Assembly: GCF_011038965.1 (NCBI RefSeq)
Contig: NZ_JAAKEB010000012.1
Span: 1-64,000 of the forward strand
Length of the DNA stretch: 64,000 nt
DNA from: Adlercreutzia sp. ZJ141
GTDB taxonomy: Bacteria; Actinomycetota; Coriobacteriia; Coriobacteriales; Eggerthellaceae
Direction: 5' to 3'
Under the pieces are notes generated by a model. The model did not search any database. It was not told the DNA's origin and saw only the letters and a list, made by a program, of their open reading frames with translations. Of the stretch, positions 24,756 to 33,341 are shown one piece after another; position 1 is the stretch's first letter, and each line of letters opens with the position of its first letter. The translations under genes were made by a program, and so were the position numbers.

Positions 24756-24829
24756 GCGGGCGTAGTTCAATGGTAGAACCTGAGCCTTCCAAGCTCATGA
24801 CGCGGGTTCGATTCCCGTCGCCCGCTCCA
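24756..24829 (+). tRNA. tRNA-Gly (anticodon TCC)
   Basis: GCGGGCG pairs with CGCCCGC, then T and an encoded CCA. The anticodon arm TGAGC-CTTCCAA-GCTCA gives anticodon TCC. Confidence 0.97.
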
Positions 24830-24832
24830 AAA

Positions 24833-24875
24833 AACACACAAGAAAGCCGTCGCCAGGACGGCTTTCTTGTGTGTT
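24833..24875 (+). terminator. Long hairpin after tRNA-Gly
   Basis: Perfect 19-bp arms (AACACACAAGAAAGCCGTC and its complement) with a 5-base loop follow the tRNA by three bases. The arm itself supplies a T-rich tail (CTTTCTTGTGTGTT). Confidence 0.75.
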
Positions 24876-24918
24876 ACGGTTGCATGTACGCTGCACGCAA
24901 CCAACCATCTTGCCCTAA

Positions 24919-24979
24919 GGAAACACTGATTAGTTCCACCAGTCATACGTTTGCGAAACGGCTTTAATCAGTGTTTTCC
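24919..24979. repeat. Palindromic repeat, GGAAACACTGATTA family, copy 2
   Basis: GGAAACACTGATTA at the left and TAATCAGTGTTTTCC at the right form a 14-bp stem with one bulged base. The right arm contains the last codons and the TAA stop of rdgB (24964-24966). Confidence 0.75.
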
Positions 24980-25569
24980 AACAGATCGCGGAGCTTTCGT
25001 AGCGCGTTGCCACGGTGTGAAATTGCACTCTTTTCGCTTTGAGGCACCTCAGCAAACGTCTTTTCGCCATGATATGCATCGGGAAGGAACAGCGGGTCGT
25101 AGCCGAATCCACCTGCGCCTGCCTCCGCAAGGCCGATGCAACCTTCCACCGTGCCACGTGCGACCGTTTCCCGACCGTCCTCGTCAATGAACACGAGTGT
25201 GCAGACGAACCGCGCCGTGCGATCTTCTGACGGCACGTCAGCCAACTCGCGCAAGAGCTTGGCGTTGTTCGCAGCATCTCCTGCGCCCTCCCCCGCATAG
25301 CGCGCCGAGTACACGCCGGGCGCACCACCGAGCGCATCCACCTCAAGACCCGAATCGTCAGCGAGTGCCGGCTTGCCGCCCGACGCTTCATGTGCCGCGC
25401 GCGCCTTGATGCGAGCATTACCCTCGAAGGTATTGGCGTCTTCTGCCGGGTCAGACACAATGCCTGCCTGCCGCAGCGTTTTGAACTGCCAACCAGGAAA
25501 GCTAAGCGCGTTCGATATCTCGTCAATCTTATGTGCGTTATTCGTTGCCAACACAACCGTCTTGCCCAC
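24964..25569 (-). CDS. rdgB: XTP/dITP diphosphatase (non-canonical purine NTPase)
   Basis: A 201-residue Ham1 family pyrophosphatase that removes dITP, XTP and similar deaminated nucleotides. The start VVLATNNAHKIDEI, the PALADDSGLEVDALGGAPGV loop and YDPLFLP are diagnostic, and the length is normal. It lies 46 bases downstream of murI on the same strand, likely as an operon; this pairing is common. The final residues (ENTD-stop) are encoded by an arm of the palindromic repeat at 24919-24979, so the natural end may have been replaced by repeat insertion. Confidence 0.95.
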   Translation of the reverse strand: MGKTVVLATNNAHKIDEISNALSFPGWQFKTLRQAGIVSDPAEDANTFEGNARIKARAAHEASGGKPALADDSGLEVDALGGAPGVYSARYAGEGAGDAANNAKLLRELADVPSEDRTARFVCTLVFIDEDGRETVARGTVEGCIGLAEAGAGGFGYDPLFLPDAYHGEKTFAEVPQSEKSAISHRGNALRKLRDLLENTD

Positions 25570-25615
25570 AATCGCTCCCTTCCGCGAGAAAAACCTAGCT
25601 TAAGCAAACACTCAT

Positions 25616-26527
25616 TTATGGCAGCTCCACATGCTGCACCTGACCAATATCGAATCGCAGCACGCGGCTCCCAAAACGACGGAACTCATCTACGTCGTCA
25701 CCCGTGGTGAAAAACTCGTAGGTTCTCTGACAGCCAGGACGCGCGGCGGCACCTTGCCGACACAGAATTTCGGCAACATCACGCGCGGTTTCCTTCGCCG
25801 AGCTAATAAGCGTCACCTCGCGACCAACCACGCCTCCAATAAGAGCCTTTAACAAGGGAAAATGGGTGCACCCCAAAACCAGCGTGTCAATGTCGCATCG
25901 GCGCAGCGGCTCAAGGTACTCGCGTGCAATCTCCTGGAATTCAGGGCGAATGTATACCTTCGACGCAAGCGACATGTAGTTTTCGATAGGCCCCTCGGCC
26001 ATGCGAATACCTTGCTCGGCTATCTCCACGAAACGCGGCGTGGGTGTGGAAAACACAGTGATACCCGCATCAATGTTTCTGATGGCGTGCGAGTATGCAC
26101 CCGACTCAACCGTCCCCTTCGTCGCAATAACACCCACACGGCGGTTGCGCGTTGCTTGTGCCGCCGCACGCGCACCGGGGCCAACCACGCCGATAACCGG
26201 CAGGTCGAAGGTTTGCTGCGCATGTGCAAGCCCCGCTGCTGTTGCAGTATTGCACGCGATAACGATGATCTTTACGCCCTTATTAACCAGCCACGACCCA
26301 ATTTGTTGCACGAAACTGTCAACCTCATGTTGGTCGCGAGGACCATATGGGCAGCGTTTCGAATCGCCGAAGTACACAATGCTCTCGTTGGGTAGAACCT
26401 TTATGATCTCGCGGGCCACGGTAAGCCCACCAAAGCCCGAGTCGAACACGCCAATAGGCGCGTCATCGAACCGCTCATACACGTGCGCCGAAACGCGCCG
26501 CTGCGACAGACTCTCTTCTGAATACAA
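25616..26527 (-). CDS. murI: Glutamate racemase
   Basis: A 303-residue enzyme making D-glutamate for peptidoglycan. Both catalytic cysteine regions are present: IVIACNTATAAGLAHAQ and LGCTHFPLLKALIGG, and the family opening PIGVFDSGFGGLTVAREI starts near residue 24. The only well-placed start is a TTG (26527) with GGGAG five bases upstream; it adds about 22 residues before the conserved core. It diverges from cca with a short shared promoter region. Confidence 0.94.
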   Translation of the reverse strand: MYSEESLSQRRVSAHVYERFDDAPIGVFDSGFGGLTVAREIIKVLPNESIVYFGDSKRCPYGPRDQHEVDSFVQQIGSWLVNKGVKIIVIACNTATAAGLAHAQQTFDLPVIGVVGPGARAAAQATRNRRVGVIATKGTVESGAYSHAIRNIDAGITVFSTPTPRFVEIAEQGIRMAEGPIENYMSLASKVYIRPEFQEIAREYLEPLRRCDIDTLVLGCTHFPLLKALIGGVVGREVTLISSAKETARDVAEILCRQGAAARPGCQRTYEFFTTGDDVDEFRRFGSRVLRFDIGQVQHVELP

Positions 26528-26700
26528 GGCAACTCCCTGTCAACATCATTTTGGAATGCAGACGCCAACACCGCTAGCAACGCGCGCTGCATTGCCTTCA
26601 TTGTACCAATTCGTCCCGCCGTGCGCAGAACCTGCAGAAACCGCACCTTGCACGTATGCGGTATGATGGTGCAGTTCGCACGAAAAAGGAGTCTTGCCGC

Positions 26701-28056
26701 ATGCATTCGATAAACCTACCCAACGAAGCCCTTGCTGCACTGAGCATACTTGAAGACGCGGGCTTTGAAGCGTGGGGCGTCGGCGGGTGCGTTCGCGACA
26801 TGCTGCTCGGCCGGGCCTGCTCCGACATTGATATTGCCACCTCGGCAACATGCTCCGACGTGCAAGCGACGTTTGAGCGTTGCGGCTTGCGCGTGCATGA
26901 CACAGGTTCGAAACACGGCACCGTAACCGTTATCGTTGGCGATGCAGCGTTTGAAACAACCACATACCGAACCGATGGAACATATTCCGACGGACGCCAC
27001 CCCGACCAGGTGCGTTTCGTAACAAGCATCCAGGAAGACCTCGCGCGGCGCGATTTCACCATCAATGCGATGGCCTACCATCCCGAGCGCGGCCTTATTG
27101 ACCCCTACGGCGGCAGGTGCGATCTTCAACGTGGTGTGATCAGAACCGTGGGCGACCCCGTGCAGCGCTTCTCCGAAGACGCCTTGCGCATCCTGCGCGG
27201 GTGCCGCTTCTGCGCTCAATTCGGATTTCCCATCGAACAGATGACCTTACAAGCGATGATTCGTTCGAAAAAGCTGATGGCAGGCGTGTCGCGCGAGCGC
27301 GTGACCGCAGAGCTTACCAAGTTACTCACATCTCCTTATGCGGGAAGCGCCATCATGAATACCGTTGACGCGCTTTCGGCCGTGCTTCCCGAGCTTGTTG
27401 CTATGAAAGGCTTCGATCAGAAAACACCCTACCATATCTACGACGTACTCGAACACACCGCACACGTAGTTGATGCAGTACGCCCGACCCCCACCTTGCG
27501 ATGGGCAGCACTTTTGCACGATGTAGGCAAACCCGCAGCATTTTTCACCGACGATACCGGAACCGGGCATTTTTACGGACATGCAAACATCAGCCGTGTT
27601 GTCGCCGAAGGCGTGATGAACCGGATGAGCTTTAGCGCCGTCTTCAGACAGCAGGTTGTTACCTTAGTGGAGCATCACGACGACGTTATCGACACCACAC
27701 CAAAAGCCGTGAAGCGCGCTGTGCGGCGTCTTGGCGGCAACGAACAGCTATTCCGCATGCTATGCGAACTTAAACGGGGCGATTCAAAGGGCCAAGCCCC
27801 CCAATACCACACACGCATCGCCCACGCCACCGAGCTCGAACGGATTCTTGACGACATCATCCGTGAAGATGAGGCATTTAAAATTGGTGACTTGGCAATT
27901 AACGGCAACGACGTTATCGCAGCTGGCGTCGAGCGCGGGCCGCTCGTAGGGCACGTGCTAAACGCGGCACTTGACGCCGTTATTGAAGGCACCGTGCAAA
28001 ACGAGCCTTACGCACTGCGTGCCTTCGTGCGCGATTGGGCCGCAAAGAAACACTAG
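26701..28056 (+). CDS. cca: CCA tRNA nucleotidyltransferase with HD domain
   Basis: A 451-residue class II nucleotidyltransferase that repairs or adds the tRNA 3' CCA end. The catalytic start GVGGCVRDMLLGR with SDIDIATSAT, the RRDFTINAMAYHP motif and the RILRGCRFCAQFGFPIE motif are intact, and an HD phosphohydrolase domain (RWAALLHDVGKP) follows near residues 265-340. ATG 26701 has AAAGGAG nine bases upstream; an extension to 26656 is less likely. All tRNA genes seen here already encode CCA, so the enzyme probably acts mainly in repair. Confidence 0.95.
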   Translation: MHSINLPNEALAALSILEDAGFEAWGVGGCVRDMLLGRACSDIDIATSATCSDVQATFERCGLRVHDTGSKHGTVTVIVGDAAFETTTYRTDGTYSDGRHPDQVRFVTSIQEDLARRDFTINAMAYHPERGLIDPYGGRCDLQRGVIRTVGDPVQRFSEDALRILRGCRFCAQFGFPIEQMTLQAMIRSKKLMAGVSRERVTAELTKLLTSPYAGSAIMNTVDALSAVLPELVAMKGFDQKTPYHIYDVLEHTAHVVDAVRPTPTLRWAALLHDVGKPAAFFTDDTGTGHFYGHANISRVVAEGVMNRMSFSAVFRQQVVTLVEHHDDVIDTTPKAVKRAVRRLGGNEQLFRMLCELKRGDSKGQAPQYHTRIAHATELERILDDIIREDEAFKIGDLAINGNDVIAAGVERGPLVGHVLNAALDAVIEGTVQNEPYALRAFVRDWAAKKH

Positions 28057-28062
28057 TCAAAA

Positions 28063-28097
28063 CTGCCTGTCAGGGAAGCGCGTTCCCTAACAGGCAG
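28063..28097. terminator. Bidirectional hairpin between cca and the malic enzyme gene
   Basis: CTGCCTGT-C-AGGGAA and TTCCCT-A-ACAGGCAG form a 14-bp stem with one internal mismatch and a 5-base loop between convergent genes. Confidence 0.75.
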
Positions 28098-28124
28098 CTC
28101 GCCTTTACTATTCGCAGCACTCGC

Positions 28125-29276
28125 CTATTCACGGCACTCGCGTACCGCACGCGCCACGCATTCAACAGCACGCGGATCAAACGGTTCAGGCATAATGAAG
28201 TCTTCACACAGCTCATCGTCGGACACAAGCGACGCCAACGCTTCGGCTGCAGCAAGCTTCATCGCCTTCGTGATACGCGGTGCGCGGGCTTCTAAGGCTC
28301 CCTTGAAAATACCTGGGAACGCCACCACGTTGTTAATTTGATTAGGGAAGTCCGAGCGCCCCGTGCCCACCACGCGCGCACCTGCCGCCCGTGCCACGTC
28401 GGGCATAATTTCTGGGTCGGGGTTGGCCATGGCAAACAGAATGGCGTCGTTGTTCATAGAAGCCACCATCTGAGGGGTTACCACGTTCGGCGCCGAAACA
28501 CCCACGAAGATGTCAGCGCCCACCAGTGCATCGGCAAGTGTACCCTGCTTATCGTCAAGATTAGTAGTAGCAAGCATTGCCCGCTGCGCATCATTGAGCC
28601 CAGGGGTACGTGAGGAAACGATGCCGTTGATGTCACAGAGAATAAGATGGCGCAGCCCATAACTCAGCAGCAGTTTCGAAATGGCGATACCCGCCGATCC
28701 TGCGCCGTTTACCACCACGCGGCAGTCCTCTTTGCGCTTGCCTACCAAACGCAGCGCGTTAATAATGCCCGAAAGCACCACGATGGCGGTTCCGTGCTGG
28801 TCGTCATGAAACACGGGAATATCAAGCGCTTCAATAAGTCGGCGCTCGATCTCAAAGCAGCGCGGCGCCGAAATGTCTTCCAAGTTGATGCCACCAAAGG
28901 CTGGCGCAATACGAACGACCGTTTCAACTATCTCGTCGACATCCTGCGTGTCAAGGCAAATAGGAACTGCATTCACGCCGCCGAACGCCTTGAACAGTGC
29001 CGCTTTGCCCTCCATGACCGGCATAGCCGCCAAAGGCCCGATGTTGCCCAAGCCCAGAACGGCGCTGCCGTCGGTTACCACAGCAACCGTGTTCGCCTTC
29101 ATGGTGTAGCGATACGCTTCATCTGCGTTTTCGGCTATCTTGCGACACGGCTCCGCCACGCCTGGCGTGTACGCCAACGCTAAATCCTCGCGCGTGGCAA
29201 TGCTCATTTTCGGCACGGTGTCTAGCTTTCCACACCACTGACCGTGCAGGCGCAACGACTCTTCGCTTATGTTCAT
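28125..29276 (-). CDS. NAD(P)-dependent malic enzyme
   Basis: A 383-residue short-form malic enzyme that oxidatively decarboxylates malate to pyruvate. The malate-site region LAYTPGVAEPCRKIAENADE, the metal-site segment IPVFHDDQHGTAIVV and the nucleotide-binding VVNGAGSAGIAISKLLL are clear. The length matches the single-domain form without the phosphotransacetylase-like tail of MaeB. I prefer ATG 29276 (MNISEESL). It could feed malate or fumarate into pyruvate in a metabolism that also uses fumarate-type reductases. Cofactor preference is not decided by sequence. Confidence 0.92.
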   Translation of the reverse strand: MNISEESLRLHGQWCGKLDTVPKMSIATREDLALAYTPGVAEPCRKIAENADEAYRYTMKANTVAVVTDGSAVLGLGNIGPLAAMPVMEGKAALFKAFGGVNAVPICLDTQDVDEIVETVVRIAPAFGGINLEDISAPRCFEIERRLIEALDIPVFHDDQHGTAIVVLSGIINALRLVGKRKEDCRVVVNGAGSAGIAISKLLLSYGLRHLILCDINGIVSSRTPGLNDAQRAMLATTNLDDKQGTLADALVGADIFVGVSAPNVVTPQMVASMNNDAILFAMANPDPEIMPDVARAAGARVVGTGRSDFPNQINNVVAFPGIFKGALEARAPRITKAMKLAAAEALASLVSDDELCEDFIMPEPFDPRAVECVARAVRECRE

Positions 29277-29312
29277 GCTCTGCCCTTCTCGAATGCTATC
29301 AAACGCCTGCAA

Positions 29313-29645
29313 TTATATATCTCGAGAAGCGGAGTGACACACATCGAGATCAATCTACCTCACACATTTCCAACGACCTAAAAGTCGCTACGTCCTCGGC
29401 GCTGCCTGGATAGGCTTCAGTACTTTTTACAGGCCCGACGTGAAGCCCGCCAGTCCCTGAGGAGCATAGATCATCGGGGCTACTTTTTGAGCCATAGCCC
29501 CCATAACCCATATTCAACGTAAATCCAAAAATCCACAGTCTGTTCGATTGACGCGAGCGTGTTTCTGGCGCATCATTATCACTCACAAAACAGAACAAAT
29601 GTTCCTATGAAATCGCACGTCAGACGAAAGCGAGGGGGTGAACCC
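29313..29645. other. Gap between the malic enzyme and dinB genes
   Basis: About 330 bases. The minus strand is open at 29350-29598; its most plausible internal start would give a 53-residue glycine-rich peptide beginning MGYGGYGSKSSPDDL, but no ribosome binding site fits. A stem GGGGCTA/TAGCCCC lies within it (29482-29510). I cannot support a gene. Confidence 0.4.
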
Positions 29646-30929
29646 GTGCGGCAGCGCGCCATACTTCATATCGACATGAATGCGTTTTACGCCAGCGTCG
29701 AGCAACATAACAACCCAGCCATCCGCAATAAACCCGTCGTTGTCGCGGGCGACCCCGAAAGACGCAATGGCATCATCTTAGCTAAGTCGCGCGAAGCGAA
29801 AGCCGCAGGGGTAAAAACTGCCCAGGCCCTTTGGGAAGCAAAGCAGGCATGCCCAAACGTAATCGTTGTGCCGCCCGACTACGCCGCCTACAAAAAGTAT
29901 TCGCGCCTCGCTCGTTTAATCTACTACGAATACACCAACCAAATAGAGCCGTTCGGCCTTGATGAAGCATGGATAGACATCACCGGTTCACTTCATCTCT
30001 TTGGATCACAAGAAGCCATAGCGCAAGAGATTTCGGAACGTGTGAAGTCAGAACTCGGTCTTACGGTAAGTATCGGCAGCAGCTGGAACAAAGTGTTTGC
30101 CAAGCTCGGCAGCGACATTGACCCAGGAGACGGCATCGTGTCCATCACGCCCGAGAACTACAAGCGCATCGCCTGGACGTTGCCCGCGAAGAATCTTATC
30201 TACGTGGGCGCAGCAACCGCCCACAAGCTCCATTTGTCGGGAATCGAAACCATAGGTGATGTCGCCCACATCTCAGATACGTTCTGCAGAAACCGCTTCG
30301 GCGGAACAGGTAAGGTAGGCCGCATGCTTCGTGCATTCGCCCGCGGTGAAGACCCCTCGCCTGTAAAGGTGTTTGACCCCGCCAAGGCAGATGTGGACTA
30401 CACCATCAAAGGTATCGGCAACGGGCTTACCGCCCCGCATGATTTGGAGTGTGAAGAGGACGTGCGTGCTTTGGTCTGGCTTTTGTCCGAATCGGTTGCT
30501 CAACGCATGCGTGAAAGCTGCTTTCGCTGCCGCACGGTTGCTGTTGGCGCGCGCTTCGCACACGACTTGTCAGGGTATTCGCGCCAGCTTACGCTGCGCA
30601 CGCCAACGTGCATCACAAAAGACATAGCAAACTGTGCCATGGAACTTTTAAAAAACGCGCAGCCTTTGAACAGGGAAAACGCGCTGCGCGCTATTCACGT
30701 TCGCGCCACTCATCTTGTTCCCATGACAGAGCCCATACAAGATGACCTTTTTGGCAATACTCAGCGCGTGTTAGAGATGGAGCGTCTTGAATACGCAATT
30801 GATAACCTGCGCCGTCGCTTCGGAAACAAATGCGTGTATCGCATGGTTGAACTGACCGACGACACCATGGCGCACTTAGACATAAAAGAGTCCAACACCG
30901 TACATCCCGTGGGTTTTCTGCGCGAATAA
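29646..30929 (+). CDS. dinB: DNA polymerase IV (Y family)
   Basis: A 427-residue translesion polymerase. Palm motifs are ILHIDMNAFYASVEQ and PFGLDEAWIDITG, the latter in place of the common SIDEA; both catalytic acids are kept. A helix-hairpin-helix region and the little-finger domain follow. A beta-clamp-like motif QDDLFG lies near residue 365. GTG 29646 has a good AGGGGGTG site five bases upstream; the frame is open to 29559 but no earlier start has a site. A small gene follows after 49 bases and is probably co-transcribed. Confidence 0.93.
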   Translation: MRQRAILHIDMNAFYASVEQHNNPAIRNKPVVVAGDPERRNGIILAKSREAKAAGVKTAQALWEAKQACPNVIVVPPDYAAYKKYSRLARLIYYEYTNQIEPFGLDEAWIDITGSLHLFGSQEAIAQEISERVKSELGLTVSIGSSWNKVFAKLGSDIDPGDGIVSITPENYKRIAWTLPAKNLIYVGAATAHKLHLSGIETIGDVAHISDTFCRNRFGGTGKVGRMLRAFARGEDPSPVKVFDPAKADVDYTIKGIGNGLTAPHDLECEEDVRALVWLLSESVAQRMRESCFRCRTVAVGARFAHDLSGYSRQLTLRTPTCITKDIANCAMELLKNAQPLNRENALRAIHVRATHLVPMTEPIQDDLFGNTQRVLEMERLEYAIDNLRRRFGNKCVYRMVELTDDTMAHLDIKESNTVHPVGFLRE

Positions 30930-30978
30930 ATGCCACCAGACAAGAGCGAGCTGAAACCAAATAGAGAGCAGGTTAAAG

Positions 30979-31245
30979 GTGAAGGGAATAGAAGAGCGGG
31001 TAAAACGGTACGTGCTCGTTACTACAAGAACCGACGAAGAGGGCCATGTACGCCCGTTAGAGGTGCAACTTCGCGGTAAAACCTATGTGATCGACGAAGT
31101 GCTGCGCGTGCAACGCCGCAATGCCCGACGCGTTGGAGGCGATGGCATTTGCTACACCGTGCGCATGGGTAACACCATCACAGAAATGTATTACGACCAC
31201 CCTCGCTGGTTTGTGGAAGAGAAGGTGTACACAGAGAGCTGCTAA
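30979..31245 (+). CDS. Small protein downstream of dinB
   Basis: An 88-residue basic protein starting at a GTG with an AGCAGG site. It runs KRYVLVTTRTDEEGHVRPLE, VQLRGKTYVIDEVLRVQRRN, then a beta-rich CYTVRMGNTITEMYYD and ends shortly after WFVEEKVYT. The layout (small beta domain with an RG-K-x-Y-x-(V/I)-x-EVL core) is reminiscent of DUF6504-type proteins that accompany polymerase genes in actinobacteria, but I am not certain. Position suggests a role linked to DinB or DNA repair. Confidence 0.65.
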   Translation: MKGIEERVKRYVLVTTRTDEEGHVRPLEVQLRGKTYVIDEVLRVQRRNARRVGGDGICYTVRMGNTITEMYYDHPRWFVEEKVYTESC

Positions 31246-31272
31246 AGCCACATACCGCGCCGCAGTGTAACC

Positions 31273-32220
31273 CTAAATGCGAGCGTGACCCAATGTCGCA
31301 CGCTTGCGCTTAATTACCTGCACGAATTGACGAGGCTGCTCGACATGAATCCCATGACCGCAGTCGAAACGAGCCAACTCGCAATCTGAAATGAGCCCTA
31401 AACACCTTGTTAAATCCTCTTCGCTGAGGGCGGCAAACAAAATTCCATCGTCGGACCACTCGGTTTTGGCCTTCATGAACAAGGTTGGGCAATCTATCTT
31501 CGTCAAAATTTCCTCATGCGGTATTCCGCAATGGAAACTATCGTCGTAGAACGTTTCTCCAAAACGCGGGTCATAGTTGCCCATTCCAACGAACGCAGCC
31601 AGAGCACTCTTGGGCCAAAAGGGAACTTTCAGATCTCTTTCCGGATGCCGTTTTAGAAACTTCTTGGCAGCTTCAATGCTCTTCGGACGCACTTTTTGGC
31701 GCGCATTATCGGGGAAAAAGTTCCACGCATATTGATTCTCGAAGTAGTACAAGACGAAGTTCTCTTCCACTGCGTCTTGCAAGTACTTGTGACACACCGA
31801 GGACAAGTCAATGTAGTTGAACGTATTCTTCCTGCGCTCTGCCTGGCTGGAGAAAAAAGGTGGGTCTTCTAAGATAAGCAGCTCGCAGAGATCCGTCTTT
31901 CCTGCGGCATAGGCGGCGATAAGCCCGCCGGAAGAATGTCCCAAGAGCGCACAGGGCTCACCGACGGCGCTCTCAATTAGCCTTACAAGGGCATCCCCTA
32001 TCGACACGATGTTATAAAGGGACGGCTCGTGCGGGCTTTTTCCGTGCCCAAAGCAATCCACCGCGTATATTGAGAAGTCACGAGAAAGAGGCTTAATAAC
32101 CTTGTCGAAGCTGCGCGAATCGGTACCCTGCGCATGAACGAGCACCAGTGGAGGCTTGTCACTCCCGTAAACAGTGTAGGATAGCTTTGCCTCATTACCG
32201 CAAACGCCGCAACATCCCAT
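31273..32220 (-). CDS. Alpha/beta hydrolase
   Basis: A 315-residue soluble hydrolase. LVLVHAQGTDSRSFDKVI carries the oxyanion-hole HAQG motif, LLGHSSGGLIAAYAAG is the nucleophile elbow with Ser, and DCGHGIHVEQP supplies the catalytic His. I prefer ATG 32220 (MGCCGVCGNEAKL), with GAGAGGA eight bases upstream, because the open extension to 32505 overlaps the regulator gene. The start lies 13 bases after that gene's stop, so the two form an operon. Substrate unknown; esterase, lipase or haloperoxidase-like activity are all possible. Confidence 0.88.
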   Translation of the reverse strand: MGCCGVCGNEAKLSYTVYGSDKPPLVLVHAQGTDSRSFDKVIKPLSRDFSIYAVDCFGHGKSPHEPSLYNIVSIGDALVRLIESAVGEPCALLGHSSGGLIAAYAAGKTDLCELLILEDPPFFSSQAERRKNTFNYIDLSSVCHKYLQDAVEENFVLYYFENQYAWNFFPDNARQKVRPKSIEAAKKFLKRHPERDLKVPFWPKSALAAFVGMGNYDPRFGETFYDDSFHCGIPHEEILTKIDCPTLFMKAKTEWSDDGILFAALSEEDLTRCLGLISDCELARFDCGHGIHVEQPRQFVQVIKRKRATLGHARI

Positions 32221-32233
32221 AGCTGCGATCCTC

Positions 32234-32677
32234 TCATTCAGAATCGGCCGACATTCTTTCGTTAACCGCACGCGCGTACCGTTCAAGCAGAGCAACGGCA
32301 TCCTCAACACGTTGAAGCGCAATACCCTGAGACTCATCACCGAGTATAAGAAGCTCGCTTCCTGCATGAAGGCCGAAGATATCGCGTGCTTTCTTAGGAA
32401 TGACAATCTGCCCTCTCTCGCCCATGCGAACGACTCCAAACAGGTGCCTTCCACGGGGCGGAATAGGATAGCCGACACGGTGTTCGTCATGATGCACCAG
32501 CGCATCGAGGGTCACATCGAAGACCTCTGAGAGCTTGCACACATTGTTCAGATCCGGCATAGCATCTCCCGACTCCCACTTCGCAATGGTCTGTCTCGCA
32601 ACGCTTACTTTTTGCGCGAGCTCTTCTTGCGTCATGCCTTGTGTTGTCCTAAGCGAGAGAATGTTCTGACCGATCAT
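32234..32677 (-). CDS. Regulator with XRE helix-turn-helix and SpoVT/AbrB domain
   Basis: A 147-residue protein joining two DNA-binding modules. The N-terminal XRE domain reads SLRTTQGMTQEELAQKVSVA and continues RQTIAKWESG; the C-terminal domain, from about residue 80, is AbrB-like: VRMGERGQIVIPKKARDIFG. This fusion is common in Firmicutes and Coriobacteriia with functions mostly unknown. I prefer ATG 32677, nine bases after GGAGGT, over ATG 32686, which nearly touches that site. It probably regulates its own operon with the hydrolase gene downstream. Confidence 0.87.
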   Translation of the reverse strand: MIGQNILSLRTTQGMTQEELAQKVSVARQTIAKWESGDAMPDLNNVCKLSEVFDVTLDALVHHDEHRVGYPIPPRGRHLFGVVRMGERGQIVIPKKARDIFGLHAGSELLILGDESQGIALQRVEDAVALLERYARAVNERMSADSE

Positions 32678-32968
32678 CCTATTCATACCTCCAAAGCTAT
32701 TCTATTCCCGCGTTCCGGCGTTCACCAGCATCATAAGGTGGAATAGCAGTCTCTTCAATGTTACGTTGCGATGACATTGCAACAGTCCTGCTCACCAACA
32801 CTCGCCGACCCTCTCCAAAGCACCCAGTGGTGAACATGGCATAACTTTAATGTCGCCAGTATTCACCGACGTCGACCGGCGTCGATCCACTGACGTGCCA
32901 CAAAGCGCTATTGACGATGTAGGTCAGTTACCAAGGTCAGGTAGACGTGCTATCACACGTTTCACTTA

Positions 32969-33066
32969 AGCGTTCGAGCGGTGAGTATTTCACTCACGTC
33001 GGGCGCTTTCGTTGCATTAAAGCACCTGCACGGTAAGCCATCACCTACCGCGGACGCTTTCGTTTT
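32969..33066. repeat. Two tandem related stem-loops
   Basis: Hairpin 1 (32969-33013) runs from AAGCG to CGCTT and contains GTGAGT/ACTCAC; hairpin 2 (33019-33060) runs from AAAGC to GCTTT and contains CGGTA/TACCG, followed by CGTTTTTCG. Both end in CGCTTTCGTT, so they look like duplicates. Hairpin 2 could terminate on the plus strand, but no plus-strand gene ends here. The rest of the gap 32690-33040 shows only a CGACG/CGTCG dyad near 32868. Confidence 0.5.
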
Positions 33067-33302
33067 TCGACATCTTTCACTTTCGTAAGCATGCGACAAT
33101 GCGTCCAGCTCAATTCGTGACGCAGTGCGTCACGAATTGGAAAGGAAAGGTAGAAGTTGCGCATATGCCAAAGATTCGTAGGATCGAAGCCTTTACCATA
33201 ATCGCGAGTAAGGCGAATGGAAAGCTCTTTTACGAGCCCTCGTCCGTATTCAGAGCGCTCTTCTCCGCCTTGGGCTTCGACAAGTATAAGGAGGGCCGCC
33301 AA
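33045..33302 (-). pseudogene. DUF1016 (YhcG-like) N-terminal relic
   Basis: About 75 residues retain the DUF1016 N-terminal signature: GEERSEYGRGLVKELSIRLT, YGKGFDPTNLWHMRNFYLSF and ALRHELSWTHCRML. Intact members have about 340 residues with a PD-(D/E)XK nuclease-like C-terminal domain, absent here; the frame ends in a short basic tail KRKRPR. It has no proper start (only a TTG inside the terminator of the pap gene), so it is a broken remnant of a possible restriction or defence-related gene. Confidence 0.75.
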
Positions 33303-33318
33303 AGCAGCAGCCCTCCTG
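33287..33318 (-). terminator. Terminator of the PPK2-type gene
   Basis: On the minus strand GGAGGGC and GCCCTCC form a 7-bp stem followed by TTATACTT, 24 bases after the stop. Confidence 0.65.
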
Positions 33319-33341
33319 TAAACGAACCCCTGTGGATGATT

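Noticed and set aside
29350-29598. 82-codon frame on the minus strand between the malic enzyme gene and dinB
   Set aside because: Only a TTG start without a ribosome binding site; composition is odd and no family is recognisable. Kept as a note on the gap.
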